A DNA stretch of 64,000 nt. It comes from Gemmatimonadales bacterium. Lineage in GTDB: Bacteria > Gemmatimonadota > Gemmatimonadetes > Gemmatimonadales > GWC2-71-9. The notes beneath the pieces are model-generated. The model was not told where the DNA came from, made no database searches, and was given only the letters and a program-made list of their open reading frames with translations. This document shows positions 24,592 through 33,075 of the stretch, one piece after another; position 1 is the stretch's first letter; each line of letters begins with the position of its first letter. A program made the position numbers and the translations under genes. The stretch is taken from NCBI GenBank assembly GCA_036265815.1, contig DATAOI010000052.1, forward strand, positions 62,001-126,000. The letters run 5' to 3'.

Positions 24592-25281
24592 GTGACCGAT
24601 CTGGAGCGTCTGTTCCGCCGGCTGGTTCGGAACCTGGCCGACACCGAGCCGGCTCGACTGCATCAGCCACTCCCACTCGCCGACGTATACCAGTCCATCG
24701 TACCCTATCGCAGCAACCGGCGCTCGCTGGGGCTGGAGAGCAGCGAAGACTACGAGCTGGTGCTGCTCCGGCTCGCCGGCGGCGAGGGAGGCCTGGTGCG
24801 GACCGAGCCGGAGGAGGCACGGAAAAAGCTCGCGGCGGAGGCGGCGAGCAGCAATCCGGACCTGGGGCTGCTGCGCCGGATGGACAACGTCTTTCTGACC
24901 CTCCGCTCGGAGCCGCTGGCCTACGCGCTCGGTCCCGAGCCCCACGCGACGGAGTCACGTGCGGCGGGCAGGGCGGCGGCCCCGGCGCCCCCTGATTTCG
25001 CCGAGCCCGACGAGCTCCCGGCGGTCGAGGCCGCTGCTCCCGAGGCCGCCGATCCGGTGGTCGCCGATCCGGTGGCTGCTGTTCCGGTGGCTGCTGTTCC
25101 GGTGGCTGCCGTGCCCGACTGCCTCTACTGCGGCGGCAGCCTTCCACGTCATCGGACCGTGACGTTCTGCCCCCATTGTGGTCAGCGCCAGGGGCCCGCG
25201 ACCTGCCCAGCGTGTCACAGCGAGGTCGAGCCCGGCTGGCGGCATTGCGTGAACTGCGGGAGCGCATTGCACGACGGCTGA
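24592..25281 (+). CDS. Protein with C-terminal double zinc ribbon
   Basis: A 229-residue protein. Residues about 1-115 are alpha-helical and unassigned (RLFRRLVRNLADTEPARL, then EDYELVLLRL). Residues 120-180 are a Pro/Ala linker with pentapeptide repeats. The C-terminus holds two C-x2-C zinc-ribbon pairs: CLYCGG with CPHCGQ, and CPACHS with CVNCGS. No transmembrane helix. Such zinc ribbons often mediate protein or nucleic-acid contact. Start GTG 24592 lies behind a good sigma-70 promoter, so this is the first gene of its own unit, with glgC 104 bp downstream. Function unknown. Confidence 0.82.
   Translation: MTDLERLFRRLVRNLADTEPARLHQPLPLADVYQSIVPYRSNRRSLGLESSEDYELVLLRLAGGEGGLVRTEPEEARKKLAAEAASSNPDLGLLRRMDNVFLTLRSEPLAYALGPEPHATESRAAGRAAAPAPPDFAEPDELPAVEAAAPEAADPVVADPVAAVPVAAVPVAAVPDCLYCGGSLPRHRTVTFCPHCGQRQGPATCPACHSEVEPGWRHCVNCGSALHDG
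25051..25110 (+). repeat. Four tandem 15-bp repeats inside the zinc-ribbon gene
   Basis: Units begin at 25051, 25066, 25081 and 25096 and read GATCCGGTGGTCGCC, GATCCGGTGGCTGCT, GTTCCGGTGGCTGCT and GTTCCGGTGGCTGCC. They encode the pentapeptides DPVVA, DPVAA, VPVAA and VPVAA. The frame-preserving length suggests linker expansion by slippage. Confidence 0.85.
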
Positions 25282-25385
25282 CTGAAGTTTTCCGCGGGCC
25301 TGCCGACACTCCGCTTCGGGGCGGTGCATCCCCGGGAGAGTCAGGCCCGCGTTATCCTTGAGAGGACCGCCACCGGGACCCCGCC

Positions 25386-26642
25386 GTGCCCTGGAACGCC
25401 GCCGTGCGCCCGCAGGACGTGCTCGCCGTCATCATGGGCGGCGGCGCCGGAACGCGTCTCTTCCCCTTGACCAAGGATCGCGCCAAGCCCGCCGTGCCGC
25501 TGGCGGGGAAGTACCGCCTGGTCGACATCCCCATCAGCAACTGCATCAACTCCGATCTGCGGCGGATCTTCCTGCTCACCCAGTTCAACAGCAGCTCACT
25601 GCACCGGCACGTGGTCGAGAGCTACCGGTTCGACACCTTCACTCCCGGCTTCGTGGAGATCCTCGCCGCCGAGCAGCGACCGGACCGGGTCGACTGGTAC
25701 CAGGGCACCGCGGATGCCGTGCGCCAGAACATGATGCATCTCGACGCCTACCCCCACCGCCTGGTGGTGATCCTGTCAGGCGACCAGCTCTACCGGATGA
25801 ACTTGTGTGCCCTGGTGGAGCAGCACGTGGCGAGCGGGGCGGAGGTGACGGTGACCACGACGCCGATCGGGGCGGAGGCGGCGCGCGCGTTCGGGATCAT
25901 GCAGGTGGCGGAGGGTGGCCGGATCACCAGCTTCGTGGAGAAGCCCACGGAGCCCGGCTCGCTGGCGGCGCTGCCGGGCTACCCGGATGCCCTCCCCGCG
26001 TCGATGGGCATCTACGTGTTCGACCGGGGGGTCCTGGCCGATGCACTGGTGGGCATGGATCACGATTTCGGAAAGCACGTCATTCCGAAGCTGATCGAGA
26101 CCCGCCGGGTCTTTGCCTTTCAGCACCAGGGCTACTGGGAGGACATCGGCACCATCCGGTCGTTCTACGAAGCCAATCTGGATCTCTGCGCCCCACTTCC
26201 GCAGTTCAATTTCTACGATGCCACCGCACCCATCTTCACCCACGCCCGTTACCTGCCCGCGACCAAGATCATCAAGAGTCAGGTGGAGCGCTCGGTAATC
26301 GCCGACGGCTGCATCATCAACGACGCGGTGATCGAGCATTCCCTGATCGGGGTGCGGAGCCACATCCAGGCGGGCGCGACCATCCGCGATTCCCTGGTGA
26401 TGGGGCAGGACTACTACGAGACGCCCGACCGCCCGGGCCCGTGGGGCGCCCCGCCGATGGGATTGGGCCACGGGACCTCGATCGAGCGCACCATCGTGGA
26501 CAAGAACGCCAGGATCGGGGACGAGGTGCGGATCACCCCGGACGGGAAGCCGGCGCACCTGGACGGACCCAACTTCTACATTCGCGAGGGGCTGGTGATC
26601 ATCCCCAAGAATGCGGTGGTGATGAGCGGAACGGTCATTTAG
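25386..26642 (+). CDS. glgC: Glucose-1-phosphate adenylyltransferase
   Basis: A 418-residue ADP-glucose pyrophosphorylase, the committed step of bacterial glycogen synthesis (glucose-1-phosphate + ATP to ADP-glucose). The nucleotidyltransferase domain shows IMGGGAGTRLFPLT with the dinucleotide-binding motif, AKPAVPLAGKYRLVDIPISN, WYQGTADAVRQN, LSGDQLYRM and the sugar-phosphate Lys in SFVEKPTEP. The C-terminal left-handed beta-helix (about 290-418) gives hexapeptide repeats (SVIADGCIINDAVIEHSLIG). Start GTG 25386. No other glycogen gene adjoins it, though a GH15 glucanase-type gene lies 6 kb away. Confidence 0.96.
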   Translation: MPWNAAVRPQDVLAVIMGGGAGTRLFPLTKDRAKPAVPLAGKYRLVDIPISNCINSDLRRIFLLTQFNSSSLHRHVVESYRFDTFTPGFVEILAAEQRPDRVDWYQGTADAVRQNMMHLDAYPHRLVVILSGDQLYRMNLCALVEQHVASGAEVTVTTTPIGAEAARAFGIMQVAEGGRITSFVEKPTEPGSLAALPGYPDALPASMGIYVFDRGVLADALVGMDHDFGKHVIPKLIETRRVFAFQHQGYWEDIGTIRSFYEANLDLCAPLPQFNFYDATAPIFTHARYLPATKIIKSQVERSVIADGCIINDAVIEHSLIGVRSHIQAGATIRDSLVMGQDYYETPDRPGPWGAPPMGLGHGTSIERTIVDKNARIGDEVRITPDGKPAHLDGPNFYIREGLVIIPKNAVVMSGTVI

Positions 26643-26651
26643 ATATTCTTT

Positions 26652-26683
26652 TGCGACAGAATGCACCCCGAGGCCTTGTCGCA
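26652..26683. repeat. Inverted repeat just downstream of glgC
   Basis: TGCGACA (26652-26658) and TGTCGCA (26677-26683) flank an 18-nt loop and are followed by three T. The long loop and short T-run make it a poor terminator; it may still help end the glgC transcript. Nothing else was recognised in the 202-bp gap before 26845. Confidence 0.35.
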
Positions 26684-26844
26684 TTTGAGCCCGTTGTCCT
26701 CGACTTTGCGGCAATCTGACCCTCGCCCTGCCGCTGCCGCCGACCGGCCCGCTGCAGCGGCACCATTGACCGCATAGCGCCGCCATCCCACATTCGCTCC
26801 AATCTCGGCCGCTCGGCCGCCCCTTCTCCATCACCGGAACTCCC

Positions 26845-27807
26845 ATGTATCGACCTGCGCTCCTGGCCGCCGGCCTCGCTGCGTGTGTTGTCAGCGGACT
26901 CGCGGCTCAGGCGAACACCCCCTCCCACCCCGCCTCCATACCCGACAGCACCGACGTGCTGATCGTCGACCATGAGTTCACCGCCGGGGTGGGAGAGTTC
27001 ACCCGGGTATTCCTGCAGGCGGCACAGGTCTATCGCGGCGAGCTCAGCACCGAGGACGTGACGCTGGAGATCCGGTCGATCGGACGGCAGGTACGACTGC
27101 CCAGGGTGTATCCCCTGCTCGCGTCCCAATCGCCGTCCGGCAGCTCCATCGTCGAGCTGTACCCCACCGTGGATGCGGAGTACGAGGTGCGTCCTGTCCG
27201 CGCGGCCGGCGCTGGCGGGGGCATTTCTACCCGGCTCCGGCTGTATCGCGACATCAGGGAATCCCGCCGGCGCCAGCGGGTCATCGATCAGCCCTCTTGG
27301 GAGATCGGTATGGAGCTCGCCGGCGGGTATCACAGCGGTTTCGCCCACACCCAGAGCCCGCTGCCGGGCGAGGAGCTCAGCGGCGGGAGCAACGTCGAGC
27401 TCTGCTTCTCCGCCCGCAGCGCACCGGGTATCCCCCGGCTTGGCATGTGCGCGCTCGGCCTCGGGTACGAAACCCAGCGCGGTGCCAAGGACATCTTCTG
27501 GATCTTCACGGAGCCGCGTTTCCGGCTGCTCGGGCGGGCCAGCCGGGGCAAGTCCAACTGGGAGCTCGGCGCGCTGTTCCGCGTCGGGCTCGGTGAGATC
27601 TCCCGCTCGGCCGACGTGCCGATCATCCTCGCGCCCGGCGGCTACGTCGCCCGGCAGATCCGGCGCGATGCCAGCGGCCGGGGATGGAGTCTGCAGCTGG
27701 CCTACTCTCATCCGACGCTGTACCGGTTTGCCAAGCCGCTGGACGGGGGAGAAGGCGTCACCCCGCACAGCGACCGGCTGCTCTTCGGGATCGGGTGGTA
27801 CCAGTAA
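26845..27807 (+). CDS. Exported protein with predicted C-terminal beta-barrel
   Basis: A 320-residue protein with a signal peptide (LLAAGLAACVVSGLAAQA). Residues about 25-125 are strand-rich with VLIVDHEFTAGVGEFTRVFL. Residues 150-320 alternate short amphipathic strands (SWEIGMELAGGYHSG, VELCFSARS, NWELGALFRVGLG, GWSLQLAYSHP) and end in an aromatic strand (LLFGIGWYQ), the usual C-terminal signal of outer-membrane barrels. I infer an outer-membrane protein of unknown function. No Shine-Dalgarno is evident before the ATG. It stands alone between glgC and the thiolase. Confidence 0.65.
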   Translation: MYRPALLAAGLAACVVSGLAAQANTPSHPASIPDSTDVLIVDHEFTAGVGEFTRVFLQAAQVYRGELSTEDVTLEIRSIGRQVRLPRVYPLLASQSPSGSSIVELYPTVDAEYEVRPVRAAGAGGGISTRLRLYRDIRESRRRQRVIDQPSWEIGMELAGGYHSGFAHTQSPLPGEELSGGSNVELCFSARSAPGIPRLGMCALGLGYETQRGAKDIFWIFTEPRFRLLGRASRGKSNWELGALFRVGLGEISRSADVPIILAPGGYVARQIRRDASGRGWSLQLAYSHPTLYRFAKPLDGGEGVTPHSDRLLFGIGWYQ

Positions 27808-27823
27808 GGTCCCCGCGATTTGC

Positions 27824-27852
27824 TTGAAGTGCCCCCTGCACGGGGGCATATT
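27824..27852 (+). promoter_or_regulatory. Candidate thiolase promoter with a 7-bp palindrome in its spacer
   Basis: TTGAAG (27824-27829) and CATATT (27847-27852) are 17 bp apart. The spacer contains TGCCCCC (27830-27836) and GGGGGCA (27842-27848) around a 5-nt loop. This palindrome could be an operator, or the stem of a terminator for the upstream gene, being followed by TATTT. Confidence 0.45.
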
Positions 27853-27899
27853 TCCGGTCCAATGCCGTCGCTGCCGCCGCCCCGCCCGAGCTCCCTTCC

Positions 27900-29111
27900 G
27901 TGAACGCCGTACGTCGTGAGGCCGGAGTCGTATTCCTTGCCGGCGTTCGCACCGGGTTCGGGGCGTTCGGCGGTGCGTTGAAGGAGCTGTCCGCCACCGA
28001 CCTCGGTACCGTCGCCGCTCAGGGAGCGCTCGCCAGGTCCGGAGTGGAGCCCGCCGAAGTGGATCACGTGGTATTCGGCAACGTGCTCCAGACCTCCGCC
28101 GATGCCCCCTACCTTGCCCGCCACATCGGCCTCCGCTCGGCGCTCCCGGTGGAGACCCCGGCCGTCACCGTCAACCGGCTCTGCGGCTCGGGGTTCGAGG
28201 CCGTCATTCAGGGAGCGCAGCAGGTCATGCTGGGCCAATCGCGGGTGGTCCTGGCAGGCGGCACCGAGTCGATGAGCCAGGCGCCGCACGTCGTCCGCGG
28301 GGCGCGGTGGGGGCTCCGCCTGGGGCCCTCGGCCCCGATGGAAGACTCGCTCTGGGAAGCCCTGCGCGACGCCCAGTGCGGGCTCTCCATGGCGGAGACG
28401 GCGGAGAACCTGGCCCAGCAGTACCGGATCGGCCGTGAGGCGGTGGACTGCTATGCCGCGCGAAGCCAGGCCTGCGCCAAGGCGGCCTGGGACGCCGGGG
28501 TGTTCGCCGACGAGGTGGTCCCCGTCCAGCTCACCAACCGGAAGACCCGCCAGCCGGAGCCGTGGATGGCGGACGAGCACGTGCGGCCCGGCACCACCCC
28601 TGAGGTGCTGGCCAAGTTGCCGCCCTACTTCAAGAAAGACGGCGTGGTCACCGCGGGGAACGCCTCGGGCATCTGCGACGGCGCCGCCGCGCTGGTCGTC
28701 GCCGGCGAGCGGTTCGCCGAGGAGCGGGGTCTTCGGCCGATCGGACGGCTGGTGGCCTGGGCGGCGGCCGGGGTCGACCCACGCATCATGGGTATCGGCC
28801 CGGTGCCGGCCTCCCGGCGGGCGCTGGAGCAAGCGGGACTCGAGCTCGACCAGATGGACCTCGTGGAGATCAACGAGGCCTTCGCCGCCCAGTACCTCGC
28901 CGTCGAGCAGGAGCTCGGCCTCGACCGGGAGCGGACCAACATCCATGGGGGCGCCGTGGCGCTGGGTCACCCGCTTGGCGCGAGCGGCGCGCGCATCACC
29001 CTCCATCTGCTCCACGGGCTCAGGCGGCAGTCCGGTCGCTACGGACTCGGCAGCGCCTGCATCGGCGGGGGCCAGGGGGTCGCCGTGATCGTCGAAGCGT
29101 TTTCCTCATGA
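27900..29111 (+). CDS. Acetyl-CoA acetyltransferase (thiolase)
   Basis: A 403-residue thiolase. The acylated Cys lies in [11 protein letters not shown], the His of the NEAFAAQ motif and the [16 protein letters not shown] loop are intact, and the second catalytic Cys is in [10 protein letters not shown]. It condenses two acetyl-CoA or cleaves 3-ketoacyl-CoA. Start GTG 27900. The next genes encode a stomatin-like protein, a two-helix protein and a 3-hydroxyacyl-CoA dehydrogenase on the same strand, consistent with short-chain acyl-CoA or polyhydroxybutyrate metabolism, although no enoyl-CoA hydratase or PHB synthase is nearby. Confidence 0.94.
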   Translation: MNAVRREAGVVFLAGVRTGFGAFGGALKELSATDLGTVAAQGALARSGVEPAEVDHVVFGNVLQTSADAPYLARHIGLRSALPVETPAVTVNRLCGSGFEAVIQGAQQVMLGQSRVVLAGGTESMSQAPHVVRGARWGLRLGPSAPMEDSLWEALRDAQCGLSMAETAENLAQQYRIGREAVDCYAARSQACAKAAWDAGVFADEVVPVQLTNRKTRQPEPWMADEHVRPGTTPEVLAKLPPYFKKDGVVTAGNASGICDGAAALVVAGERFAEERGLRPIGRLVAWAAAGVDPRIMGIGPVPASRRALEQAGLELDQMDLVEINEAFAAQYLAVEQELGLDRERTNIHGGAVALGHPLGASGARITLHLLHGLRRQSGRYGLGSACIGGGQGVAVIVEAFSS

Positions 29112-29121
29112 GGACCGGACC

Positions 29122-29997
29122 ATGGACTTTCTGATTCCGGCGCTGGCCATCGCGGTCGTCTACTCCTTCCTGAGCCTGCGGGTGGTCCGCCAATACGAGC
29201 GTGGAGTGGCGTTCTTCCTCGGCCGCTACTGGGGAACCAAGGGACCCGGCCTGATCTTTCTGCCCGCCGGCTTCTCCGGGCAGAAGCGCGTCTCGCTTCG
29301 GATCGCGGCGATGGACATCCCGCCCCAGGACGTCATCACCCGTGACAACGTCTCGGTCAAGGTCAATGCCGTCCTCTACATGCGGGTGACCGATCCGGCC
29401 AAGGCGGTGATCGAGATCGAGGACTATCTCTACGCCACCAGCCAGCTGGCCCAGACCACGCTCCGCGCGGTGCTGGGTGAAGTGGAGCTCGACGAGCTGC
29501 TATCCGACCGCGAGAAGATCAACGCCGTGCTCAAGAAGATCATCGACGAGCGCACCGATGCGTGGGGCATCGAGGTCTCGGCCGTGGAGGTCAAGGATGT
29601 CGACCTACCCGATCAGATGAAGCGCGCCATGGCCCGCCAGGCGGAGGCCGAGCGTGAGCGCCGGGCCAAGGTCATCGCGGCGCAGGGCGAGCTGCAGGCG
29701 TCCGAAACGCTGGCGCAGGCGGCGAGAAACCTCGCTGCCGAACCGAGCGCCATCCAGCTTCGCTATCTGCAGACCGTCACCGAGATCGCGGCGGAGAACA
29801 ACTCCACCACGCTGTTCCCCATACCGATCGAGCTGTTCCGGCCGTTCCTGCAGAACGCGACGTCGACTTCACCGCCCACGCCCGCCGTCAAGGTGGAAGC
29901 CGCCGAGCCTCCCGGGGCCGCCTTGCCCGCGGGGGACATCGCCAGCCTGATGTCGCAGCTCCGGCTGGGCGCCGCGGGCAAGCATCCCCAGGACTAG
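29122..29997 (+). CDS. SPFH/stomatin-like membrane protein (slipin)
   Basis: A 291-residue protein with one N-terminal hydrophobic segment ([18 protein letters not shown]) followed by the SPFH/Band 7 domain ([48 protein letters not shown]) and a charged coiled-coil ([20 protein letters not shown]). Slipins form oligomeric membrane scaffolds and often pair with NfeD-type proteins. Here the following gene, starting 2 bp later, encodes a different two-helix protein, which may be its partner. ATG 29122 has GAGGACC upstream. The C-terminal 50 residues are Pro/Ala-rich. Confidence 0.93.
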   Translation: MDFLIPALAIAVVYSFLSLRVVRQYERGVAFFLGRYWGTKGPGLIFLPAGFSGQKRVSLRIAAMDIPPQDVITRDNVSVKVNAVLYMRVTDPAKAVIEIEDYLYATSQLAQTTLRAVLGEVELDELLSDREKINAVLKKIIDERTDAWGIEVSAVEVKDVDLPDQMKRAMARQAEAERERRAKVIAAQGELQASETLAQAARNLAAEPSAIQLRYLQTVTEIAAENNSTTLFPIPIELFRPFLQNATSTSPPTPAVKVEAAEPPGAALPAGDIASLMSQLRLGAAGKHPQD

Positions 29998-29998
29998 C

Positions 29999-30829
29999 AT
30001 GGCCGACCTCACGCCGGCCCGGCTCGATCGGGCCGCGCTCGAGCGGATCATCCAGCGGGCCGCCGAGCTCCAGACGGCGGCTCGCGACATTGGCGAGAGC
30101 CTCACCCCGGACGAAGTCCTGTCCCTGGGCAAAGAGGTCGGCATCCCCGACCGCTATCTCCAGCAGGCACTGCTGGAGGAGCGGACCCGGGTGGTCGTGC
30201 CCGAGCCCCGCGGGCCCTGGGCGCGAGTGGCCGGGCCGGCACAGGTCAGCACCCAACGGGTGGTTCCCGGTTCACCCGAGCAGGTGGAGCGGGCGCTGGT
30301 GCAGTGGATGGAGCAGAACGAGATTTTCTGCATTCAGCGGCAGCAGCCCGGGCGAATCACCTGGGAGCCGATGAGCGGCATGGCGGCCGCCATGCGCCGT
30401 TCAGCCGCCGCCTTCGGTAGCGGGAAGCGTTCCTTCATGCTCTCGCGGGCTGACACCGTCTCCGCCACCCTGCTGCCTTTGGAGCCGGGCCGCACCCACG
30501 TCACGCTCCAGGCGGAGGCGCGCCGAGCCCGCGCGGAGTACGCCGGCGGCGGCGCGGCGGTGGCCGGTGCCGGGCTGGGCAGTGCGGCGCTGATGATGGT
30601 GCTCGGCGCCTTTCTGCCGGTCGCGTTGCTGCCGGTGCCGATAGCGCTGGGGCTTGGCTACGTGACGGCTCGGCGCTACGGACCGGCGCTCCAGCGGATC
30701 CAGCTCGGGCTCGAGCGCGCACTGGATCATCTGGAGCACGGCGAAGCCCGGGCCAACCCACAGTTTCCTCCCCGCGCCACCGGATTGCTCGGCCTCATTG
30801 CGGACGAGGTGCGCAAGTCGCTGCGGTAG
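29999..30829 (+). CDS. Two-helix membrane protein of unknown function, downstream of slipin
   Basis: A 276-residue protein. The N-terminal 60 residues are helical and charged (LDRAALERIIQRAAELQ, TPDEVLSLGKEVGIPDRYL), resembling the cytoplasmic region of bacterial proteins that carry a helix-turn-helix-like regulatory segment. A central beta-rich region (about 75-180) follows, then two adjacent hydrophobic helices (GAGLGSAALMMVLGAFLP and VALLPVPIALGLGY) and a C-terminal helix. The gene starts 2 bp after the slipin stop, so the two are almost certainly cotranslated. I infer a functional partnership with the SPFH protein. The family is not recognised. Confidence 0.78.
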   Translation: MADLTPARLDRAALERIIQRAAELQTAARDIGESLTPDEVLSLGKEVGIPDRYLQQALLEERTRVVVPEPRGPWARVAGPAQVSTQRVVPGSPEQVERALVQWMEQNEIFCIQRQQPGRITWEPMSGMAAAMRRSAAAFGSGKRSFMLSRADTVSATLLPLEPGRTHVTLQAEARRARAEYAGGGAAVAGAGLGSAALMMVLGAFLPVALLPVPIALGLGYVTARRYGPALQRIQLGLERALDHLEHGEARANPQFPPRATGLLGLIADEVRKSLR

Positions 30830-30859
30830 TCCACTCCCGCTGTCATCCGGAGGAGCTCG

Positions 30860-31747
30860 ATGCCCGAGATCACCAGCGTCGGCGTGCTCGGCTGCGGCCT
30901 CATGGGCGGCGGCATCGCGCAGACTGCCGCGGCCGCCGGATTCCCCACGGCTGTGCGGGACGTGACCCAGGCGCTGCTGCAGCGGGGCGAGGGGGCGATC
31001 GCGCGCTCGCTGGCCAAGCTGGTGGAAAAGGGCAAGCTCGATCCGTCCGCGCGGGACGGCGCCCTCGAGCGCCTCAGCTTCACCACGGAGCTGGACGACC
31101 TCCGGAGCTGCGACATCGTGATCGAGGCGGTGCCGGAGGACCTGGCGCTCAAGAATGAGCTCTGGCGAGCGCTCGACGAGCGCTGCCCGCCCGCCACCAT
31201 CTTCGTCTCCAACACCTCGAGTCTCCCGATCGGCGCGATGGCCGCCGCGACCTCCCGTCCCGATCGCTTCGCCGGACTCCACTTCTTCAACCCGGTTCCC
31301 CTGATGCCGCTGGTGGAGGTCGTCCGGGCCGTCACTACGTCGCGGGAGACGTTCGAGCAGGTGATGACCTTCGCCCGGCGGCTCGGCAAGGAGCCGCTCG
31401 CCGCGCGCGACCGGTCCGGCTTCATCGTGAACCTGCTGCTGGTGCCGTTCCTCATGGACGCCGTGCGGGCGCTCGAGCACGGGGTGGGCGCCGCGGCGGA
31501 CATCGATCGCGGCATGCAGCTCGGCTGCGGGCATCCGATGGGGCCGCTCGCGCTGCTCGACTTCATCGGCCTGGACACCGCGATGCGCATCGCCGACATC
31601 ATGTTTGAGGAGTATCGTGAGCCCCGCTACGCCCCGCCCCCGCTGCTCCGGAGGATGGTGGGCGCGGGGCTCTACGGCCGGAAAAACGGCCGGGGGTTTT
31701 ATGATTATGCCTCCGATCCGCCGCTCCCCATCGATCTCGCCATCTAA
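30860..31747 (+). CDS. 3-hydroxyacyl-CoA dehydrogenase (3-hydroxybutyryl-CoA type)
   Basis: A 295-residue NAD-dependent enzyme interconverting 3-hydroxyacyl-CoA and 3-ketoacyl-CoA. The Rossmann motif GVLGCGLMGGGIA is at the N-terminus, followed by VIEAVPEDLALKNELW, NTSSLPIGAM and the catalytic-His segment GLHFFNPVPLMPLVEV. The C-terminal helical domain contains GFIVNLLLVPFLMDAVRALE. The length fits a single-domain short-chain enzyme rather than a FadB multidomain protein. A strong Shine-Dalgarno (GGAGGAG) precedes the ATG. Together with the thiolase at 27900 it covers two steps of acetyl-CoA to 3-hydroxybutyryl-CoA. Confidence 0.95.
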   Translation: MPEITSVGVLGCGLMGGGIAQTAAAAGFPTAVRDVTQALLQRGEGAIARSLAKLVEKGKLDPSARDGALERLSFTTELDDLRSCDIVIEAVPEDLALKNELWRALDERCPPATIFVSNTSSLPIGAMAAATSRPDRFAGLHFFNPVPLMPLVEVVRAVTTSRETFEQVMTFARRLGKEPLAARDRSGFIVNLLLVPFLMDAVRALEHGVGAAADIDRGMQLGCGHPMGPLALLDFIGLDTAMRIADIMFEEYREPRYAPPPLLRRMVGAGLYGRKNGRGFYDYASDPPLPIDLAI

Positions 31748-31756
31748 GGAGACCTG

Positions 31757-32404
31757 ATGTTCGGCTACGACTGGCCCCGGCTGCACGCCGCCCTGAACGA
31801 CCTGCCGGCCGCCCTGCTGGCCACCGCCGTGTTGTTCGATCTCCTGGGGGCGCTCACCGGGCGCCCCTCGCTCCGGCAGGCCGGCTTCGTGACCATGATC
31901 GCGGGTACCATCGGTGCCGGGCTGGCGGTGCTCTCGGGCCTGCAGGCCGAGGACCACATCGCCCACGGCGAGGCGGTCCACGCCATCATGAAAACCCACG
32001 AGACGCTCGCGCTCGTCACCCTGGGCATCTTCACCGTGCTGGTGGTGTGGCGGATCGTGCGCGAGCGGCGGATGAGTGCCGCGGAACGCACCCTCTCGCT
32101 CGTGGTCTCGCTGACCGGCGCGGGAGTGCTCGTCGCCACGGGTGCCTACGGGGGGAAGATGGTCTTCGAGCACGCCGCGGGCATTCCCTCCGAGGCACTG
32201 AAGCAGGAGCTGCACGAGCGGGCAGAGGGCCACCATCACCATGGGGGGGAGGCGGAGGAGCACGAGCCGATGGGCGAGGAGCACGACTCGGCGGCCGAGG
32301 CGCAGGAGCACGCCACCGATTCCGAGGGGCACGAGCACGCCGCCGATTCCGCGGCGCCGGCCGGCCACAGCCATCCACCCGGCACCCCTCCACACAAGGA
32401 CTGA
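31757..32404 (+). CDS. DUF2231-like membrane protein with His/Glu-rich tail
   Basis: A 215-residue protein with four transmembrane helices in the first 140 residues (LLATAVLFDLLGALTG, MIAGTIGAGLAVLSGL, LALVTLGIFTVLVVW, LVVSLTGAGVLVATGAYGG). The N-terminal LHAALNDLPAALL and the conserved His positions in helices 2-3 fit the DUF2231 family. The last 70 residues are unusually rich in His and Glu (EGHHHHGGEAEEHE, SEGHEHAAD), suggesting metal binding at the membrane surface. A strong AAGGAG lies before the ATG. It is followed 4 bp later by a small lipoprotein gene. Confidence 0.82.
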   Translation: MFGYDWPRLHAALNDLPAALLATAVLFDLLGALTGRPSLRQAGFVTMIAGTIGAGLAVLSGLQAEDHIAHGEAVHAIMKTHETLALVTLGIFTVLVVWRIVRERRMSAAERTLSLVVSLTGAGVLVATGAYGGKMVFEHAAGIPSEALKQELHERAEGHHHHGGEAEEHEPMGEEHDSAAEAQEHATDSEGHEHAADSAAPAGHSHPPGTPPHKD

Positions 32405-32407
32405 GCG

Positions 32408-32959
32408 ATGGGCCTCCCGCGAGCGCTGCCCGCGCTCATCGCCGGCCTGCTGGCCTGTCAGCCTTCGACCACCCGGCCGACGTTCGCGCCGTTGCCCGAG
32501 GCAGCGGTCACCGAGGTCCGGCTCTCCCAGCCGGAGGCCACCCGCCATCTGGCCGAGGGCCTCAAGGCGGAGTCGATACCGGCCTCGCGGGTGGAATTAC
32601 GGGACGGGTACATCGAGAGCCGCTGGTTCGACTCCGCCACCGGAAAGCGGAGCTCCCGGCGTCCCATCGGCACCGGTGTGGTCCGGGTCCGCGCCTGGGC
32701 CGATCCCGCCCGTCCCGGCAACACGCTGCTCACGGTCGAGACCCTCTACCAGCCGCTGCTCGACCCATCGCTCCCTCCTCGGGATCTGGAGCGCGAGGTG
32801 CCGCGCGATCATCCGGTGGCGGTGAAGGTCCGCGCCCTGCTGCAGGATCTGGTCAAGCGCTACGGCGGCCCGCCGCCCCCGGAGGCGCAGCAGCCGGCGC
32901 AATCGAACGTCCGGCCGACAGAAGGAGAGCAGGAGCCGGAGGAAGGTGGGGTAAGGTGA
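32408..32959 (+). CDS. Predicted lipoprotein of unknown function
   Basis: A 183-residue protein with a short lipoprotein signal (ALIAGLLACQ, Cys near residue 17). The mature part (about 30-150) alternates strands and helices (VTEVRLSQPEATRHLAEGL, VVRVRAWADPARPGNTLLTVE), reminiscent of small exported NTF2- or BamC-like modules, but no family is recognised. The C-terminus is Pro/Gln/Glu-rich and runs into a 10-bp tandem repeat that also encodes its last residues (EEGGVR). It follows the DUF2231 gene by 4 bp and is probably coupled to it. Confidence 0.72.
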   Translation: MGLPRALPALIAGLLACQPSTTRPTFAPLPEAAVTEVRLSQPEATRHLAEGLKAESIPASRVELRDGYIESRWFDSATGKRSSRRPIGTGVVRVRAWADPARPGNTLLTVETLYQPLLDPSLPPRDLEREVPRDHPVAVKVRALLQDLVKRYGGPPPPEAQQPAQSNVRPTEGEQEPEEGGVR

Positions 32960-33069
32960 GGTAGGGTGGGGCAGGGTAGGGCAAGGTGGGGCAAGGTGGG
33001 GCAAGGTGAGGTGGGCAGGGCAACAGCGCGTTCCGCGCCTCCACCCCCTGCCCCACCCTGCCTCACCTT
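32941..33069. repeat. Ten-bp tandem array with a 24-bp inverted-repeat end, between convergent genes
   Basis: From 32941 to 33020 eight variants of a G-rich decamer (consensus GCAAGGTGGG) run in tandem. The left arm 32953-32976 is the reverse complement of 33046-33069 in 23 of 24 positions, so a long hairpin or cruciform can form. The G-rich strand also has many GGG runs. The array lies at the shared 3' ends of a plus and a minus gene and could act as a bidirectional terminator. Confidence 0.85.
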
Positions 33070-33075
33070 GTCACT

